Shown here: positions 32,064-41,039 of the stretch, in pieces
Numbering within the stretch: the first letter of the stretch is position 1
How the letters are laid out: each line of letters opens with the position of its first letter
NCBI RefSeq assembly: GCF_028707975.1
Contig: NZ_JAQVZX010000007.1
Coordinates: 1-58,336, forward strand
DNA: 58,336 nt
Source: Syntrophomonas sp.
Lineage (GTDB): Bacteria > Bacillota > Syntrophomonadia > Syntrophomonadales > Syntrophomonadaceae
Direction of reading: 5' to 3'
The notes under the pieces: model-generated
The model's input: only the letters and a program-made list of their open reading frames with translations
Database searches by the model: none
What the model was told of the DNA's origin: nothing
Position numbers and translations under genes: made by a program

Positions 32064-32492
32064 ATGATTGAACATATTTACGATGAATTAAATATCGGTG
32101 ATATGGACTATGTAGAAAAAACCATCACTGAAACGGATGTTTACCAGTACGCAGGTATCACTGGTGATTTCAGTTGGCTGCATGTTAATGAAGTGCGCTC
32201 GCGCCAGGGGCATTTTAAGAAGCGGGTGGTTCATGGTATGTTGCTGGTGGGATTGATATCCAATGTCATCGGTAATCGTATGCCGGGAGCTGGAACCATA
32301 TATGAGACCCAGGATATCCGCTTTCTAAAACCTTGTTTTATCAATGATACTATTAGAGCTCAAACTGAAGTATTGGAAAAGCTGCCTCGGGGAAGAGTTA
32401 AGCTAAGAACCTCCTGTTTCAACCAGTTCGGCGAGTTGATTCTGGATGGAGTCGCTGTGGCCATACCGCCGCGCGACCACATCATCAAATAA
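32064..32492 (+). CDS. phaJ: (R)-specific enoyl-CoA hydratase (MaoC family)
   Basis: PhaJ hydrates trans-2-enoyl-CoA from beta-oxidation to (R)-3-hydroxyacyl-CoA, the monomer for PHA synthase. The 142-aa hotdog-fold protein has the hydratase-2 motif ITGDFSWLH with catalytic Asp and His; the usual N-P between them is changed to S-W. HGMLLVGLISNVIG is the following helix. The SD GGGGGAGGAG and ATG 32064 are 9 nt apart; an upstream TTG (32037) precedes that SD. Next to phaC, it gives a direct route from fatty-acid intermediates to polymer. Confidence 0.85.
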   Translation: MIEHIYDELNIGDMDYVEKTITETDVYQYAGITGDFSWLHVNEVRSRQGHFKKRVVHGMLLVGLISNVIGNRMPGAGTIYETQDIRFLKPCFINDTIRAQTEVLEKLPRGRVKLRTSCFNQFGELILDGVAVAIPPRDHIIK

Positions 32493-32525
32493 GAACAGCG
32501 AATTCAGTGAAGGAGAAGAGGAAGA

Positions 32526-33617
32526 ATGAAAAAACCTTTTTTACACAATGAATCCGCAGCAGATGTAGGAATGGAACTGCAACAAAGCTATGACCGCTTG
32601 CTGGATACCACTCGCAAATGGGTGGATATAATCAATTTTGACCCTCTTCCCGAGACCGGCATGACCCCCAAGGATATTGTCTGGAGAAAGAACAAGAGCC
32701 GTCTCTATCGTTATGTCAACCATAAAGGATATAAATATCGCACCCCTTTATTGATGATCTATGCCCTCATTAATAAGGCATATATACTTGATTTAAGACC
32801 AGGTATGAGCCTGGTTGAATACTTGGTAGACCAGGGTTTTGATGTTTACCTCCTGGATTGGGGAGAGTTTGACTGGGAAGACCGGGATTTAAGCTTTAAC
32901 CAGATAATTGCAGATTATGTTTACCGGGCAGTATACAAGGTTTGCCAGTTTTCCAATGTAAATGAATTGAGCATTCTGGGCTATTGCATGGGTGGTACTA
33001 TAGCCACTATGTATGCAGCTCTGTATTCCCAACCACAGATTAAAAATATGATTTATGTAGCGGCCCCCATTGATTTTGGAGATGCGGGGTTGTCCAGTAT
33101 ATGGTTGAAAGCATCCGTTTTTGATGTGGACAAGGTTACTGACACATTTTCTCTTATCCCCAAGGATTTTATTGATCTCGGGCTTAAGATGTTAAATCCC
33201 GTTAATAATTTTGTAGCCACTTATACTCGTCTATGGAAATCTATTGACGAAGGCGTGTCAGTCGAAGCGTGGAAAGCATTGAATAAATGGGTGGATGACA
33301 ATATTCACTTTCCTGGTAAAGCCTACCGGGAGTGGGTAAAGTATCTTTACCAGGATAATGCCCTGGTTAAAGACGAATTCATTATTCAGGGCCGCCGGGT
33401 AGTTCTATCCAATATAGATGCCTCTTTGTTGGTGCTCACCGGGAAAACTGATCATATCGTATTACCGCAGCAGAGCACCCCTATTCTTGACCTTAGCTCT
33501 TCCCAGGACAAGACTAGTTTACAGTATCCGGTAGGTCATGGGGGATTGGTATTCGGAAGCAGAGCCAGGAATGAGGTATATCCTACCATTGCGGAATGGC
33601 TAGCTCAGCGCTCATAA
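32526..33617 (+). CDS. phaC: PHA synthase, class III/IV PhaC
   Basis: PhaC polymerises (R)-3-hydroxyacyl-CoA into PHA at the granule surface. The 363-aa length fits class III/IV rather than the 560-aa class I/II. The lipase-like box GYCMGG gives nucleophile Cys154; Asp309 (GKTDHIV) and His338 (VGHGGLVFG) complete the triad. Such synthases need PhaE or PhaR, for which the gene at 31254 is the candidate. phaA and phaB are not in the window, so monomers may come through phaJ. Confidence 0.93.
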   Translation: MKKPFLHNESAADVGMELQQSYDRLLDTTRKWVDIINFDPLPETGMTPKDIVWRKNKSRLYRYVNHKGYKYRTPLLMIYALINKAYILDLRPGMSLVEYLVDQGFDVYLLDWGEFDWEDRDLSFNQIIADYVYRAVYKVCQFSNVNELSILGYCMGGTIATMYAALYSQPQIKNMIYVAAPIDFGDAGLSSIWLKASVFDVDKVTDTFSLIPKDFIDLGLKMLNPVNNFVATYTRLWKSIDEGVSVEAWKALNKWVDDNIHFPGKAYREWVKYLYQDNALVKDEFIIQGRRVVLSNIDASLLVLTGKTDHIVLPQQSTPILDLSSSQDKTSLQYPVGHGGLVFGSRARNEVYPTIAEWLAQRS

Positions 33618-33625
33618 GTTTGGGC

Positions 33626-33643
33626 TTTATGCAATGACATCAT
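33626..33643 (+). repeat. Solo right end of MITE-like element
   Basis: TTTATGCAATGACATCAT matches the right terminus seen at 19134-19151. It has decayed and sits 8 bases after the phaC stop. Confidence 0.45.
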
Positions 33644-33657
33644 ATTTTGAATATAGA

Positions 33658-33690
33658 GGATAGGCTTTAAGGCCTGTCCTTTGTTCTTTT
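33658..33690 (+). terminator. Terminator after phaC
   Basis: GGATAGGC and GGCCTGTCC pair around TTTAA with one G-U pair, followed by TTTGTTCTTTT. Confidence 0.6.
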
Positions 33691-33699
33691 ATAAGCCTT

Positions 33700-33732
33700 C
33701 ATTGAATAAGAATTTGTCAAAATGATTCAATG
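33700..33732 (+). promoter_or_regulatory. Inverted repeat at the P-type ATPase start
   Basis: CATTGAAT (33700-33707) and ATTCAATG (33725-33732) are perfectly complementary with a 17-base gap. The right arm touches the SD (GGAGG) of the ATPase gene. It could be an operator or a translation-blocking hairpin. Confidence 0.4.
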
Positions 33733-33743
33733 GAGGCTAAATT

Positions 33744-36455
33744 ATGCCAAATTGTTCCTGGCACAGTGCTGGCCTGGATGAAGTATTGCTATTATTGGAT
33801 ACAAATCGAAAAGAGGGATTAAGTCTGGCTGAGGTAAGCCAACGACAGAAGATTTATTCCAATTCCTTGGAAGAAGACAAAAGGCTTAATCCCTTGATTC
33901 TATTTATAAATCAATTTACAGATACCATGGTACTGGTTCTTCTAGGAGCTACAGTTATATCAGGCCTTATTGGAGCCATGGCTGATGCTATTACTATTAT
34001 GGCTATAGTGGTATTAAATGCTTCCCTGGGTTTTATCCAGGAATACCGGGCGGAACGCTCCCTGGAAGAAATAAAAAAGCTAGCATCACCATTTGCTCTG
34101 GTTTTGCGGGCAGGAAGGCGGATTAAGGTGTCCGCTTCTGAACTGGTGCCAGGTGATATTGTGTTTCTGGAAACGGGAGACAAAGTACCTGCCGACCTCC
34201 GGCTTTTGGAAAGTTTCAGCCTGGAAATAGATGAAGCGATTTTGACCGGGGAGTCCCTGCCGGTTAATAAAAACCACTCTAGCATTATCCCGGAGTCCAC
34301 TCCTCTGGCTGAAAGAAAAAATATGGCTTTTATGGGAACCGTTATAACTCGAGGCCGGGCGCGAGCAGTTATAGTCACAACCGGTATGCACACAGTAGTG
34401 GGTCAAATAGCAAAAATGATGAAGGATACGGAACGACCGCAAACACCACTGCAGATGAGGCTGGACCAACTGGGGAAAACTCTCATTGTGATTTGCTTGC
34501 TGCTTTGTACTTTAGTTACCCTCTTGGGTATTTATCGTGGTGAAAATGTAATGGTTATGCTTATGGCTGGAATTAGTCTGGCTGTCGCTGCTATTCCTGA
34601 AGGCCTTCCGGCGATTGTGACGGTGGTATTGGCTCTTGGAGTACAGAAAATGGCCCGGAGAAACGCCATAATTAGGAAGCTGCCAGCAGTTGAGACCCTG
34701 GGTTGCACTACGGTGATCTGCTCCGACAAGACTGGAACTTTAACCCAGAATCAGATGACGGTGGGAAGACTGGCCACTATAGATAGAGTAATGGAGATAA
34801 CGGGAAACGGCTATGAATCACGAGGAAGCTTCCACCACCAAGGCAATGAAGTCAACCCTCTTTCTGATATGAATAGTCGGTTAATAATGCAGGTTGCTCT
34901 AAACTGCAATAATGCAACCCTGGAAAAGATTAAGGGCAGTTATCAGATTCAAGGCGACCCGACCGAAGCTTCCTTACTGGTAATGGCAGAAAAAGCAGGT
35001 ATGACTGCGGTGTATAAGCGCCTCAAAGAAATACCCTTTGATTCCAGCAGAAAAAAGATGAGTATAGTAGTCGAAGCAGATGGAGATTATTTTGTTTTTG
35101 CCAAGGGCGCCCTGGAAGTTCTTATGCCCTCTTGTAGTCGGGTAATTAAACAGGGTCAAGCTCAGCCGCTGCTGGAGAAGGATAGGCGATACTTCTCCTG
35201 TTTACAGGAACAATGGGCAGAGGAAGCCTTAAGGATTTTAGGCTTTGCCGCCAAAAAAATAAGCGTTGGAGAAATTATTTTGGCGGATGATCTTTTGGAG
35301 TCAAACTTGACTCTATTGGGGATTTGCGGAATGAGTGACCCACCCCGCAACGGGGTGGAGAAATCTGTTGCCGCCTGCTTAAATGCTGGAATTGTACCGA
35401 TAATGATTACGGGGGATCATCCAGCTACCGCCCGTGCTATTGCGAGGAAGATAGGAATTAGTGAAAGTGATGAGGTTATCAGCGGAAGTGAATTAGAACA
35501 TTTGACTGAGCAGGATTTATACCGAAAATCCTTGACCACCCGTGTCTTTGCGCGGGTTGCTCCCGAACAGAAAAACCGCATTGTAGAAGTTTTGAAGAAA
35601 CATAGGGAAGTTGTAGCCATGACTGGTGATGGAGTAAACGATGCCCCGGCCCTGAAATCCGCTGATATTGGGATTGCCATGGGTATAAGTGGAACAGAAG
35701 TGAGCCGGGAGGCATCATCGATGATTTTAGCTGATGATGATTTTTCCACCATTATTTCGGCAGTTTATGAAGGCCGGGCTATTTATGATAACATCAGGAA
35801 GTTTATTCGCTATCTGTTAGGTTGTAATATTGGTGAGGTACTGGTCATGTTTCTAGCTTCAGTTTTGGGCATGCCTCTGCCCTTGATTCCTATTCAAATC
35901 CTCTGGGTTAATCTGGTAACCGATGGCTTGCCGGCCATGGCTTTGGGTCTTGAACCACCTGAACCGGAAATAATGAAGCGTAAACCCCGAGCAGCAGACG
36001 AAGGGATATTTGCCCGCCGTCTGGGATGGATGGTTCTTTCACGCGGCTTCTATATTAGTATCGTTACCCTCCTGGCTTTTACGATAGCTTTATTATATTC
36101 CCGTCTTAATGGAATAGATCCACTACCGCTGTCCCGCAGCATGGCTTTTACTACCCTGGTTGTAGCTCAGCTATTTTATGTATTTGAATGCCGGTCGGAA
36201 AAATACAGCGCCTTTGAACTGGGTTTTTTCAAAAACAAATTTCTGCTGTTAGCTGTATTTTGTTCCATCAGCATGCATTTGATGGTGCTTTATATACCCT
36301 GGATGCAGGGAGTCTTTAATTCCGTGGGCCTGAATTGCTGGCAATGGGCCGTGATTCTGTTGCTTACTGGATGGAAATTTATCTTAAGATTAATTCTTCA
36401 TCTATGGAAAAGGGTTTTTGCTTTCAAATGGGATTATGTTAAAATTAATGCTTAG
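33744..36455 (+). CDS. Calcium-transporting P-type ATPase (P2A)
   Basis: A 903-aa ion pump with ten likely membrane helices. The phosphorylated Asp328 is in ICSDKTGT; TGES, MTGDGVNDAPAL and the ATP-site KGA motif are present. The ion ligands match SERCA: AAIPEGLPAIVT in M4, NIGEV in M5 and NLVTDGLPAMALG in M6. Both calcium sites of the P2A type therefore look complete, supporting Ca2+ efflux rather than Na+ or Mg2+ transport. It is a single gene with its own upstream region. Confidence 0.93.
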   Translation: MPNCSWHSAGLDEVLLLLDTNRKEGLSLAEVSQRQKIYSNSLEEDKRLNPLILFINQFTDTMVLVLLGATVISGLIGAMADAITIMAIVVLNASLGFIQEYRAERSLEEIKKLASPFALVLRAGRRIKVSASELVPGDIVFLETGDKVPADLRLLESFSLEIDEAILTGESLPVNKNHSSIIPESTPLAERKNMAFMGTVITRGRARAVIVTTGMHTVVGQIAKMMKDTERPQTPLQMRLDQLGKTLIVICLLLCTLVTLLGIYRGENVMVMLMAGISLAVAAIPEGLPAIVTVVLALGVQKMARRNAIIRKLPAVETLGCTTVICSDKTGTLTQNQMTVGRLATIDRVMEITGNGYESRGSFHHQGNEVNPLSDMNSRLIMQVALNCNNATLEKIKGSYQIQGDPTEASLLVMAEKAGMTAVYKRLKEIPFDSSRKKMSIVVEADGDYFVFAKGALEVLMPSCSRVIKQGQAQPLLEKDRRYFSCLQEQWAEEALRILGFAAKKISVGEIILADDLLESNLTLLGICGMSDPPRNGVEKSVAACLNAGIVPIMITGDHPATARAIARKIGISESDEVISGSELEHLTEQDLYRKSLTTRVFARVAPEQKNRIVEVLKKHREVVAMTGDGVNDAPALKSADIGIAMGISGTEVSREASSMILADDDFSTIISAVYEGRAIYDNIRKFIRYLLGCNIGEVLVMFLASVLGMPLPLIPIQILWVNLVTDGLPAMALGLEPPEPEIMKRKPRAADEGIFARRLGWMVLSRGFYISIVTLLAFTIALLYSRLNGIDPLPLSRSMAFTTLVVAQLFYVFECRSEKYSAFELGFFKNKFLLLAVFCSISMHLMVLYIPWMQGVFNSVGLNCWQWAVILLLTGWKFILRLILHLWKRVFAFKWDYVKINA

Positions 36456-36460
36456 CAGAA

Positions 36461-36477
36461 TATTTTTACAGTGGAGT
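36461..36477 (+). repeat. Solo MITE-like terminus
   Basis: TATTTTTACAGTGGAGT differs by one base from the common terminus TTTTTGCAGTGGAGT. It lies directly after the ATPase stop. Confidence 0.45.
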
Positions 36478-36506
36478 AATTCGTGGCGAAAGGTTGATTT
36501 TTTACA

Positions 36507-37385
36507 ATGATAAAAAGTATGACTGGTTTTGGACATAGTCAGGTTACTAATGAGGGCTACAAGATTAGCCTGGAGATTAAGTCAGTAAATCATCGTTTTC
36601 TTGACCCGCATATAAGAATTTCCCGGCGCTATACCCTGCTCGAAGATCGTATCCGGGAAGAGCTTAAAAATTTTGTAAACCGGGGGCGACTGGATGTCAA
36701 CATAAATATCGAGAAAATAGATGATTCACTGCGTGATATCAAGCTTGACAAAGATTTGGCGATAGCTTATTATTACTACTTGAAGGATTTAGCAGAAAAA
36801 CTAAATATTTCGCAAGAAATCAGAGTTATTGACGTTTTCCGCTTGCCCGAAGTTTTTTCTCTGGAAGAGAAGGAAGAGAATTGGGAAAACCTGTGGGAGG
36901 TTCTTAAAGAGGCCATAACAATAGCTATGAAAGAACTCCTGACCATGCGGATAAATGAAGGACAAAACCTGGCCCGCGACATAATGCAAAGGAACCAGTT
37001 GATTCTTTCCCGGGTAGAAAAGTTGGAATGTAAATCTCCAGAGATAGCAGAGGAGAATATGGAAAGGCTGCGAAAACGCATAAGCGAACTCGTATCTCAG
37101 CAAATGCTTGATGAAGCCAGGATTGTTCAGGAAGCAGCTATTTTTGCTGATAAATCCAGTATCACTGAGGAAATTGTCAGGCTCAAAAGCCATAGCGATT
37201 ATCTTTCGAATTTTTTGAACAGTGATGATCCCATCGGTCGAAAAGCTGATTTTTTGGTTCAGGAAATGTTCCGGGAAATTAATACCATTGCGTCCAAAGC
37301 AAATGACCTGGAAATGAGCCAAATAGTGGTCGAGGTCAAAGCCGAACTGGAAAAAATCAGAGAACAGTTGCAGAATATTGAATAA
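36507..37385 (+). CDS. yicC: YicC-family endoribonuclease
   Basis: YicC (YloC in Bacillus) proteins are RNA endonucleases involved in small-RNA turnover. The 292-aa product begins with the hallmark MIKSMTGFGHSQ and has EIKSVNHRFLD, then a helical middle and the C-terminal DUF1732 part (RKADFLVQEMFREINTIASKAND). It opens the conserved run yicC-remA-gmk-rpoZ-coaBC-priA-def-fmt. No good SD is visible before ATG 36507. Confidence 0.92.
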   Translation: MIKSMTGFGHSQVTNEGYKISLEIKSVNHRFLDPHIRISRRYTLLEDRIREELKNFVNRGRLDVNINIEKIDDSLRDIKLDKDLAIAYYYYLKDLAEKLNISQEIRVIDVFRLPEVFSLEEKEENWENLWEVLKEAITIAMKELLTMRINEGQNLARDIMQRNQLILSRVEKLECKSPEIAEENMERLRKRISELVSQQMLDEARIVQEAAIFADKSSITEEIVRLKSHSDYLSNFLNSDDPIGRKADFLVQEMFREINTIASKANDLEMSQIVVEVKAELEKIREQLQNIE

Positions 37386-37417
37386 CAGGAGGTGGATCCG
37401 GTTAATCCGGGATAGTT

Positions 37418-37678
37418 ATGGACATAAAATTAGTAAATATTGGCTTTGGAAATATTGTGGCTGCTAATAGGATAGTAGCTATAGTAAGCCCTGAATCAGC
37501 CCCAATAAAAAGGATTATCCAGGAAGCAAGGGAAAAAGGAATTTTGATTGATGCCACTTATGGCCGCAGAACCAGAGCAGTTATTATAGCAGACAGTGCA
37601 CATGTTATTTTATCTGCGGTTCAACCGGAAACTGTTGCTAATCGTCTTTCATCCAAGGACGTGAATGAAGAGTCTTAA
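37418..37678 (+). CDS. remA: Extracellular matrix regulatory protein RemA
   Basis: RemA (DUF370) is a DNA-binding regulator of biofilm matrix and osmoprotection genes in Bacillus. The 86-aa product [32 protein letters not shown] matches the family end to end. The nearest SD, AGGAGG (37387-37392), is 25 nt upstream of ATG 37418, far beyond normal, and an in-frame TAA at 37403 rules out an earlier start. CCGGTTAATCCGG between them may fold and shorten the distance. Confidence 0.93.
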
Positions 37679-37701
37679 TTTTCACTGGAAGTGTAATAAA
37701 A

Positions 37702-38289
37702 ATGAATAAAAAAGGTATTTTATTTGTAATATCAGGTCCTTCAGGTGTGGGAAAGGGAACTCTTAAAAAGGCTTTACTGGACCAAACCAAGGACCTGAAT
37801 CTATCAATATCGGCAACTACTCGCCCGGCGAGAACTGGAGAAGTTAACGGCCAACATTATTTTTTTATTGATCAGGCCAGATTTCGGGAGATGATTGAGC
37901 AGGATGCCTTTCTAGAATGGGCTCAGGTATATTCCAATATGTATGGAACTCCGCGGGATTTTGTATTAAATCATCTACACCAAGGCCGAGATGTTCTCTT
38001 AGAGATTGACATTCAAGGAGCTCTACAGGTTAAGGAGAAGATGCCATCAGGAGTTTTTATATTTATCTACCCGCCCAACCTGGAAGAACTAGCTTATCGC
38101 CTGCTTTCACGGGGACAAGATTCCCAGGATAGCATAGAAGCACGCCTGGCTGCCTGCGAGAATGAATTAAAGCATATCGATTATTATGATTATCTTGTGG
38201 TTAATGATAAAATTGACCGCGCTCTCCAAAAAGTTACTGCGATTATTATTGCTGAAAGGTGTAAAATAAATAATTTGAATATGGGGTGA
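37702..38289 (+). CDS. gmk: Guanylate kinase
   Basis: Gmk phosphorylates GMP to GDP. The 195-aa product has the P-loop SGPSGVGKGT (9-18), the GMP-binding region SISATTRPARTGEVNGQHYFF and EIDIQGALQVK. Its place between remA and rpoZ is standard for Firmicutes. Confidence 0.96.
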   Translation: MNKKGILFVISGPSGVGKGTLKKALLDQTKDLNLSISATTRPARTGEVNGQHYFFIDQARFREMIEQDAFLEWAQVYSNMYGTPRDFVLNHLHQGRDVLLEIDIQGALQVKEKMPSGVFIFIYPPNLEELAYRLLSRGQDSQDSIEARLAACENELKHIDYYDYLVVNDKIDRALQKVTAIIIAERCKINNLNMG

Positions 38290-38295
38290 TAATGG

Positions 38296-38511
38296 GTGAT
38301 TCCATCTTCCACCAGAGAATTACTCAACATAGCTAATAGTAAATATGCAGTGGTAGTTGCGGTTGCCAAAAGAGCCAGATCTCTTTCCGCGAAGTGTAAA
38401 AATGATGAAAACTACCGCCTTTCTACGATGGTAACCCGGGCTTTGGATGATGTCGTGAATGGTAGAGTAATAATTGTGCCATCAAAAAACGACGGTTCCA
38501 AGGAGGTATAG
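38296..38511 (+). CDS. rpoZ: RNA polymerase omega subunit
   Basis: Omega helps RNA polymerase assembly and binds the beta-prime C-terminus. The 71-aa product has NSKYAVVVAVAKRARSL, the conserved core helix. GTG 38296 is used; an ATG four bases earlier is in another frame. It starts 7 bases after gmk and is followed 3 bases later by coaBC. Confidence 0.92.
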   Translation: MIPSSTRELLNIANSKYAVVVAVAKRARSLSAKCKNDENYRLSTMVTRALDDVVNGRVIIVPSKNDGSKEV

Positions 38512-38513
38512 TT

Positions 38514-39710
38514 ATGGTAAAGACAGTTGGACTGGGGATAACTGGCGGTATAGCGGTATACAAGCTGGCAGAATTGGTAAGCCTGCTCAAGAAAGAAAAT
38601 ATCGATGTTATCGTAATGATGACCGAATCAGCAAGTAAATTTGTAACACCCCTAACTTTTAAGACCCTGTCTGGGCGAGAAGTAATTACCAGCCTATGGC
38701 AGGATAGCCAGGAGTGGAAAGTCCAGCATATTGGAATAGCAGAAGAATTGGACTTGCTGGTAATTGCTCCGGCAACAGCCAACTTTATAGCCAAAATGGC
38801 CCATGGCCTGGCTGATGATTTGCTTTCAACTGTAGTTCTGGCCAACACTGCTCCGGTATTAGTTGTTCCTGCCATGAACAGCAATATGTTTATCAACCCG
38901 GTAGTACAGGATAATCTGAAAAAATTGCATGACTATGGCTTCAGCGTGATGCAACCGGGTACTGGGCAACTAGCTTGTGGTAGCAGTGGTCCGGGAAGGC
39001 TTCCAGCAGCCCCGGAAATTCTGGCTGAAATCAAGCGAATGTTGTTTCCCAAAAAAGATTTATTGGGAAAGCGTTTGATGGTTAATGCCGGAACAACCTG
39101 TGAGGATATTGATCCAGTCAGGTTTATTGCTAATAGGGGTACTGGGAAAATGGGCTATTGTATAGCGCGGGAAGCAGTATCAAGGGGCGCTGAAGTTGTT
39201 TTGGTAAGTGGAAAATCTCATCTGGAGCCCCCGGCTGGAGTTGAGATGGTTTCAGTCTGGGGAGCGGAAGAGATGTGTGCAGCGATGCTGAAATATCAGG
39301 CGGCATGTGACATAATAATTGGTGCGGCAGCAGTAGGCGACTTTAAAATTGCCCAGGTAGCCGACCAAAAGCTTAAGAAAACAGAACAACACACCGAAAA
39401 ACTGGTATTAGAGCTGATAGGGACTCCCGATATTTTGAAGGAACTAGGCAAGAACAAGCTGGATCATCAGATTATGGTAGGATTTGCAGCAGAAACAGAG
39501 AATGTACTGGAGAATGCCCGTAAGAAATTGGAGAGCAAGAAGCTGGACATCATTGTGGCCAATGATGTCACCATGGAGGGAGCCGGTTTTGCTACGGACA
39601 CCAATATCGTTACTATCATAAGTAATGATGGACGGGTTTCTTCCCTGCCCAAAATGAGTAAAGAGGAAGTAGCTGGGGCCATACTGGATGAAGTAGTAAA
39701 ATTAATTTAG
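38514..39710 (+). CDS. coaBC: Bifunctional phosphopantothenoylcysteine decarboxylase/synthase
   Basis: CoaBC (Dfp) joins cysteine to phosphopantothenate and decarboxylates the product in coenzyme A synthesis. The 398-aa product has the CoaC flavoprotein domain (about 1-180) with the PAMNSNMF motif and catalytic Cys in GTGQLACGSSG, then the CoaB synthetase domain (about 185-398). AGGAGG precedes ATG 38514. Confidence 0.95.
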   Translation: MVKTVGLGITGGIAVYKLAELVSLLKKENIDVIVMMTESASKFVTPLTFKTLSGREVITSLWQDSQEWKVQHIGIAEELDLLVIAPATANFIAKMAHGLADDLLSTVVLANTAPVLVVPAMNSNMFINPVVQDNLKKLHDYGFSVMQPGTGQLACGSSGPGRLPAAPEILAEIKRMLFPKKDLLGKRLMVNAGTTCEDIDPVRFIANRGTGKMGYCIAREAVSRGAEVVLVSGKSHLEPPAGVEMVSVWGAEEMCAAMLKYQAACDIIIGAAAVGDFKIAQVADQKLKKTEQHTEKLVLELIGTPDILKELGKNKLDHQIMVGFAAETENVLENARKKLESKKLDIIVANDVTMEGAGFATDTNIVTIISNDGRVSSLPKMSKEEVAGAILDEVVKLI

Positions 39711-39737
39711 AATACATGACTTAAGGAGATGATTAAT

Positions 39738-40928
39738 TTGACAAGAACGCTATTTACTTCTGAGTCGGTTACCGAAGGGCATCCGGATAAAGTGGCAGAC
39801 CAGATTTCCGATGCAGTATTAGATGCTATTATGGCTCTTGATCCCTATGGGCGTGTTGCGGCTGAGACCATGGTTACCACCGGCCTGGTTCTGGTGGCCG
39901 GTGAGATTACCACCAACTGCTATGTGGATATTCCGCGCCTGGTTCGCAGCACTATCGAGGATATCGGGTATACCCGGGCTAAATATGGTTTCGATGCGGA
40001 GACCTGTGCAGTTCTAACCTCCCTTGATGAGCAGTCCAGCGATATTGCTATGGGTGTAGATCGGGCCTTTGAGGCTAAAAAAGGTGAAATGAGCGATGAA
40101 GAACTGGATGCTATTGGGGCTGGAGACCAGGGTATGATGTTCGGCTATGCCAGTAATGAAACTGCTGTTCTTATGCCCATGCCTATCTATCTGGCCAGCA
40201 AGATGGCTGAACGACTGGCCAAAGTTCGCAAGGAAGGGATTCTTCCCTATTTGAGACCAGATGGAAAGACTCAGGTTACGGTAGAGTACGAAGACGACAA
40301 ACCGCTAAGGGTCAATACAGTAGTGGTTTCGGCGCAACACCATCCCGAAGTATCCAGTGCTACCATCGAAAAAGACATAATTGAAAATGTTATTAAAGTG
40401 GTTGTTCCGCCCGAAATGATTGATGCCAATACGCTTTTTTATGTCAATCCCACCGGGCGTTTTGTAATCGGAGGTCCCCAGGGTGACAGTGGCTTAACCG
40501 GAAGAAAGATAATAGTGGATACATATGGCGGCATGGCCCGGCATGGTGGTGGTGCTTTTTCCGGCAAGGACCCGACCAAAGTTGACCGTTCCGCTTCATA
40601 CATGTTAAGATATGTGGCTAAGAATATTGTTGCTGCCGGGTTGGCAGAGCGTTGCGAAATTCAAGTTGCCTATGCCATTGGGGTGGCCAACCCTCTGTCC
40701 ATAAATGTGAATTGCTTTGGAACTGGCAAAATAAGCGATGATAAGATAATAGAGCTAATAAAGAAGAATTTTGATTTGCGACCAGCTGCTATAATCAGGG
40801 ACTTGAATCTAAGGAGACCAATTTATCGGAAAACTGCGGCTTACGGTCATTTTGGCCGGGAAGATGCAGACTTCACCTGGGAGAGAATAGACAAGGCAGA
40901 AACCCTCCGGGAGCAGTCCGGTTTGTAA
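39738..40928 (+). CDS. metK: S-adenosylmethionine synthetase
   Basis: MetK makes SAM from methionine and ATP. From TTG 39738 the product is 396 aa. Motifs: [21 protein letters not shown] at the start, [12 protein letters not shown] and [22 protein letters not shown] (39723-39728) touches the in-frame ATG 39729, so TTG 39738, 9 nt away, is the better start and also matches family N-termini. No SAM riboswitch lies in the 27-base gap after coaBC. A terminator follows. Confidence 0.95.
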   Translation: MTRTLFTSESVTEGHPDKVADQISDAVLDAIMALDPYGRVAAETMVTTGLVLVAGEITTNCYVDIPRLVRSTIEDIGYTRAKYGFDAETCAVLTSLDEQSSDIAMGVDRAFEAKKGEMSDEELDAIGAGDQGMMFGYASNETAVLMPMPIYLASKMAERLAKVRKEGILPYLRPDGKTQVTVEYEDDKPLRVNTVVVSAQHHPEVSSATIEKDIIENVIKVVVPPEMIDANTLFYVNPTGRFVIGGPQGDSGLTGRKIIVDTYGGMARHGGGAFSGKDPTKVDRSASYMLRYVAKNIVAAGLAERCEIQVAYAIGVANPLSINVNCFGTGKISDDKIIELIKKNFDLRPAAIIRDLNLRRPIYRKTAAYGHFGREDADFTWERIDKAETLREQSGL

Positions 40929-40978
40929 GAGCTTTAAGCCGGTTCTATTACCCAATGAGAATCATGAACAGCTGGAAG

Positions 40979-41006
40979 ATTAAGGCGGGCTATCCCGCCT
41001 TAATTT
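40979..41006 (+). terminator. Terminator after metK
   Basis: ATTAAGGCGGG and CCCGCCTTAAT form a perfect stem around CTAT. It lies before priA and the tail is TTGATT, so readthrough is possible. Confidence 0.65.
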
Positions 41007-41039
41007 GATTAGTACCAGCTTTAAAGGAGAGCTTTAATT

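Noticed and set aside
37418-37678. Earlier start of remA near its SD
   Set aside because: An in-frame TAA at 37403 excludes it.
39711-39737. SAM riboswitch or T-box upstream of metK
   Set aside because: The gap after coaBC is only 27 bases and contains just the SD.
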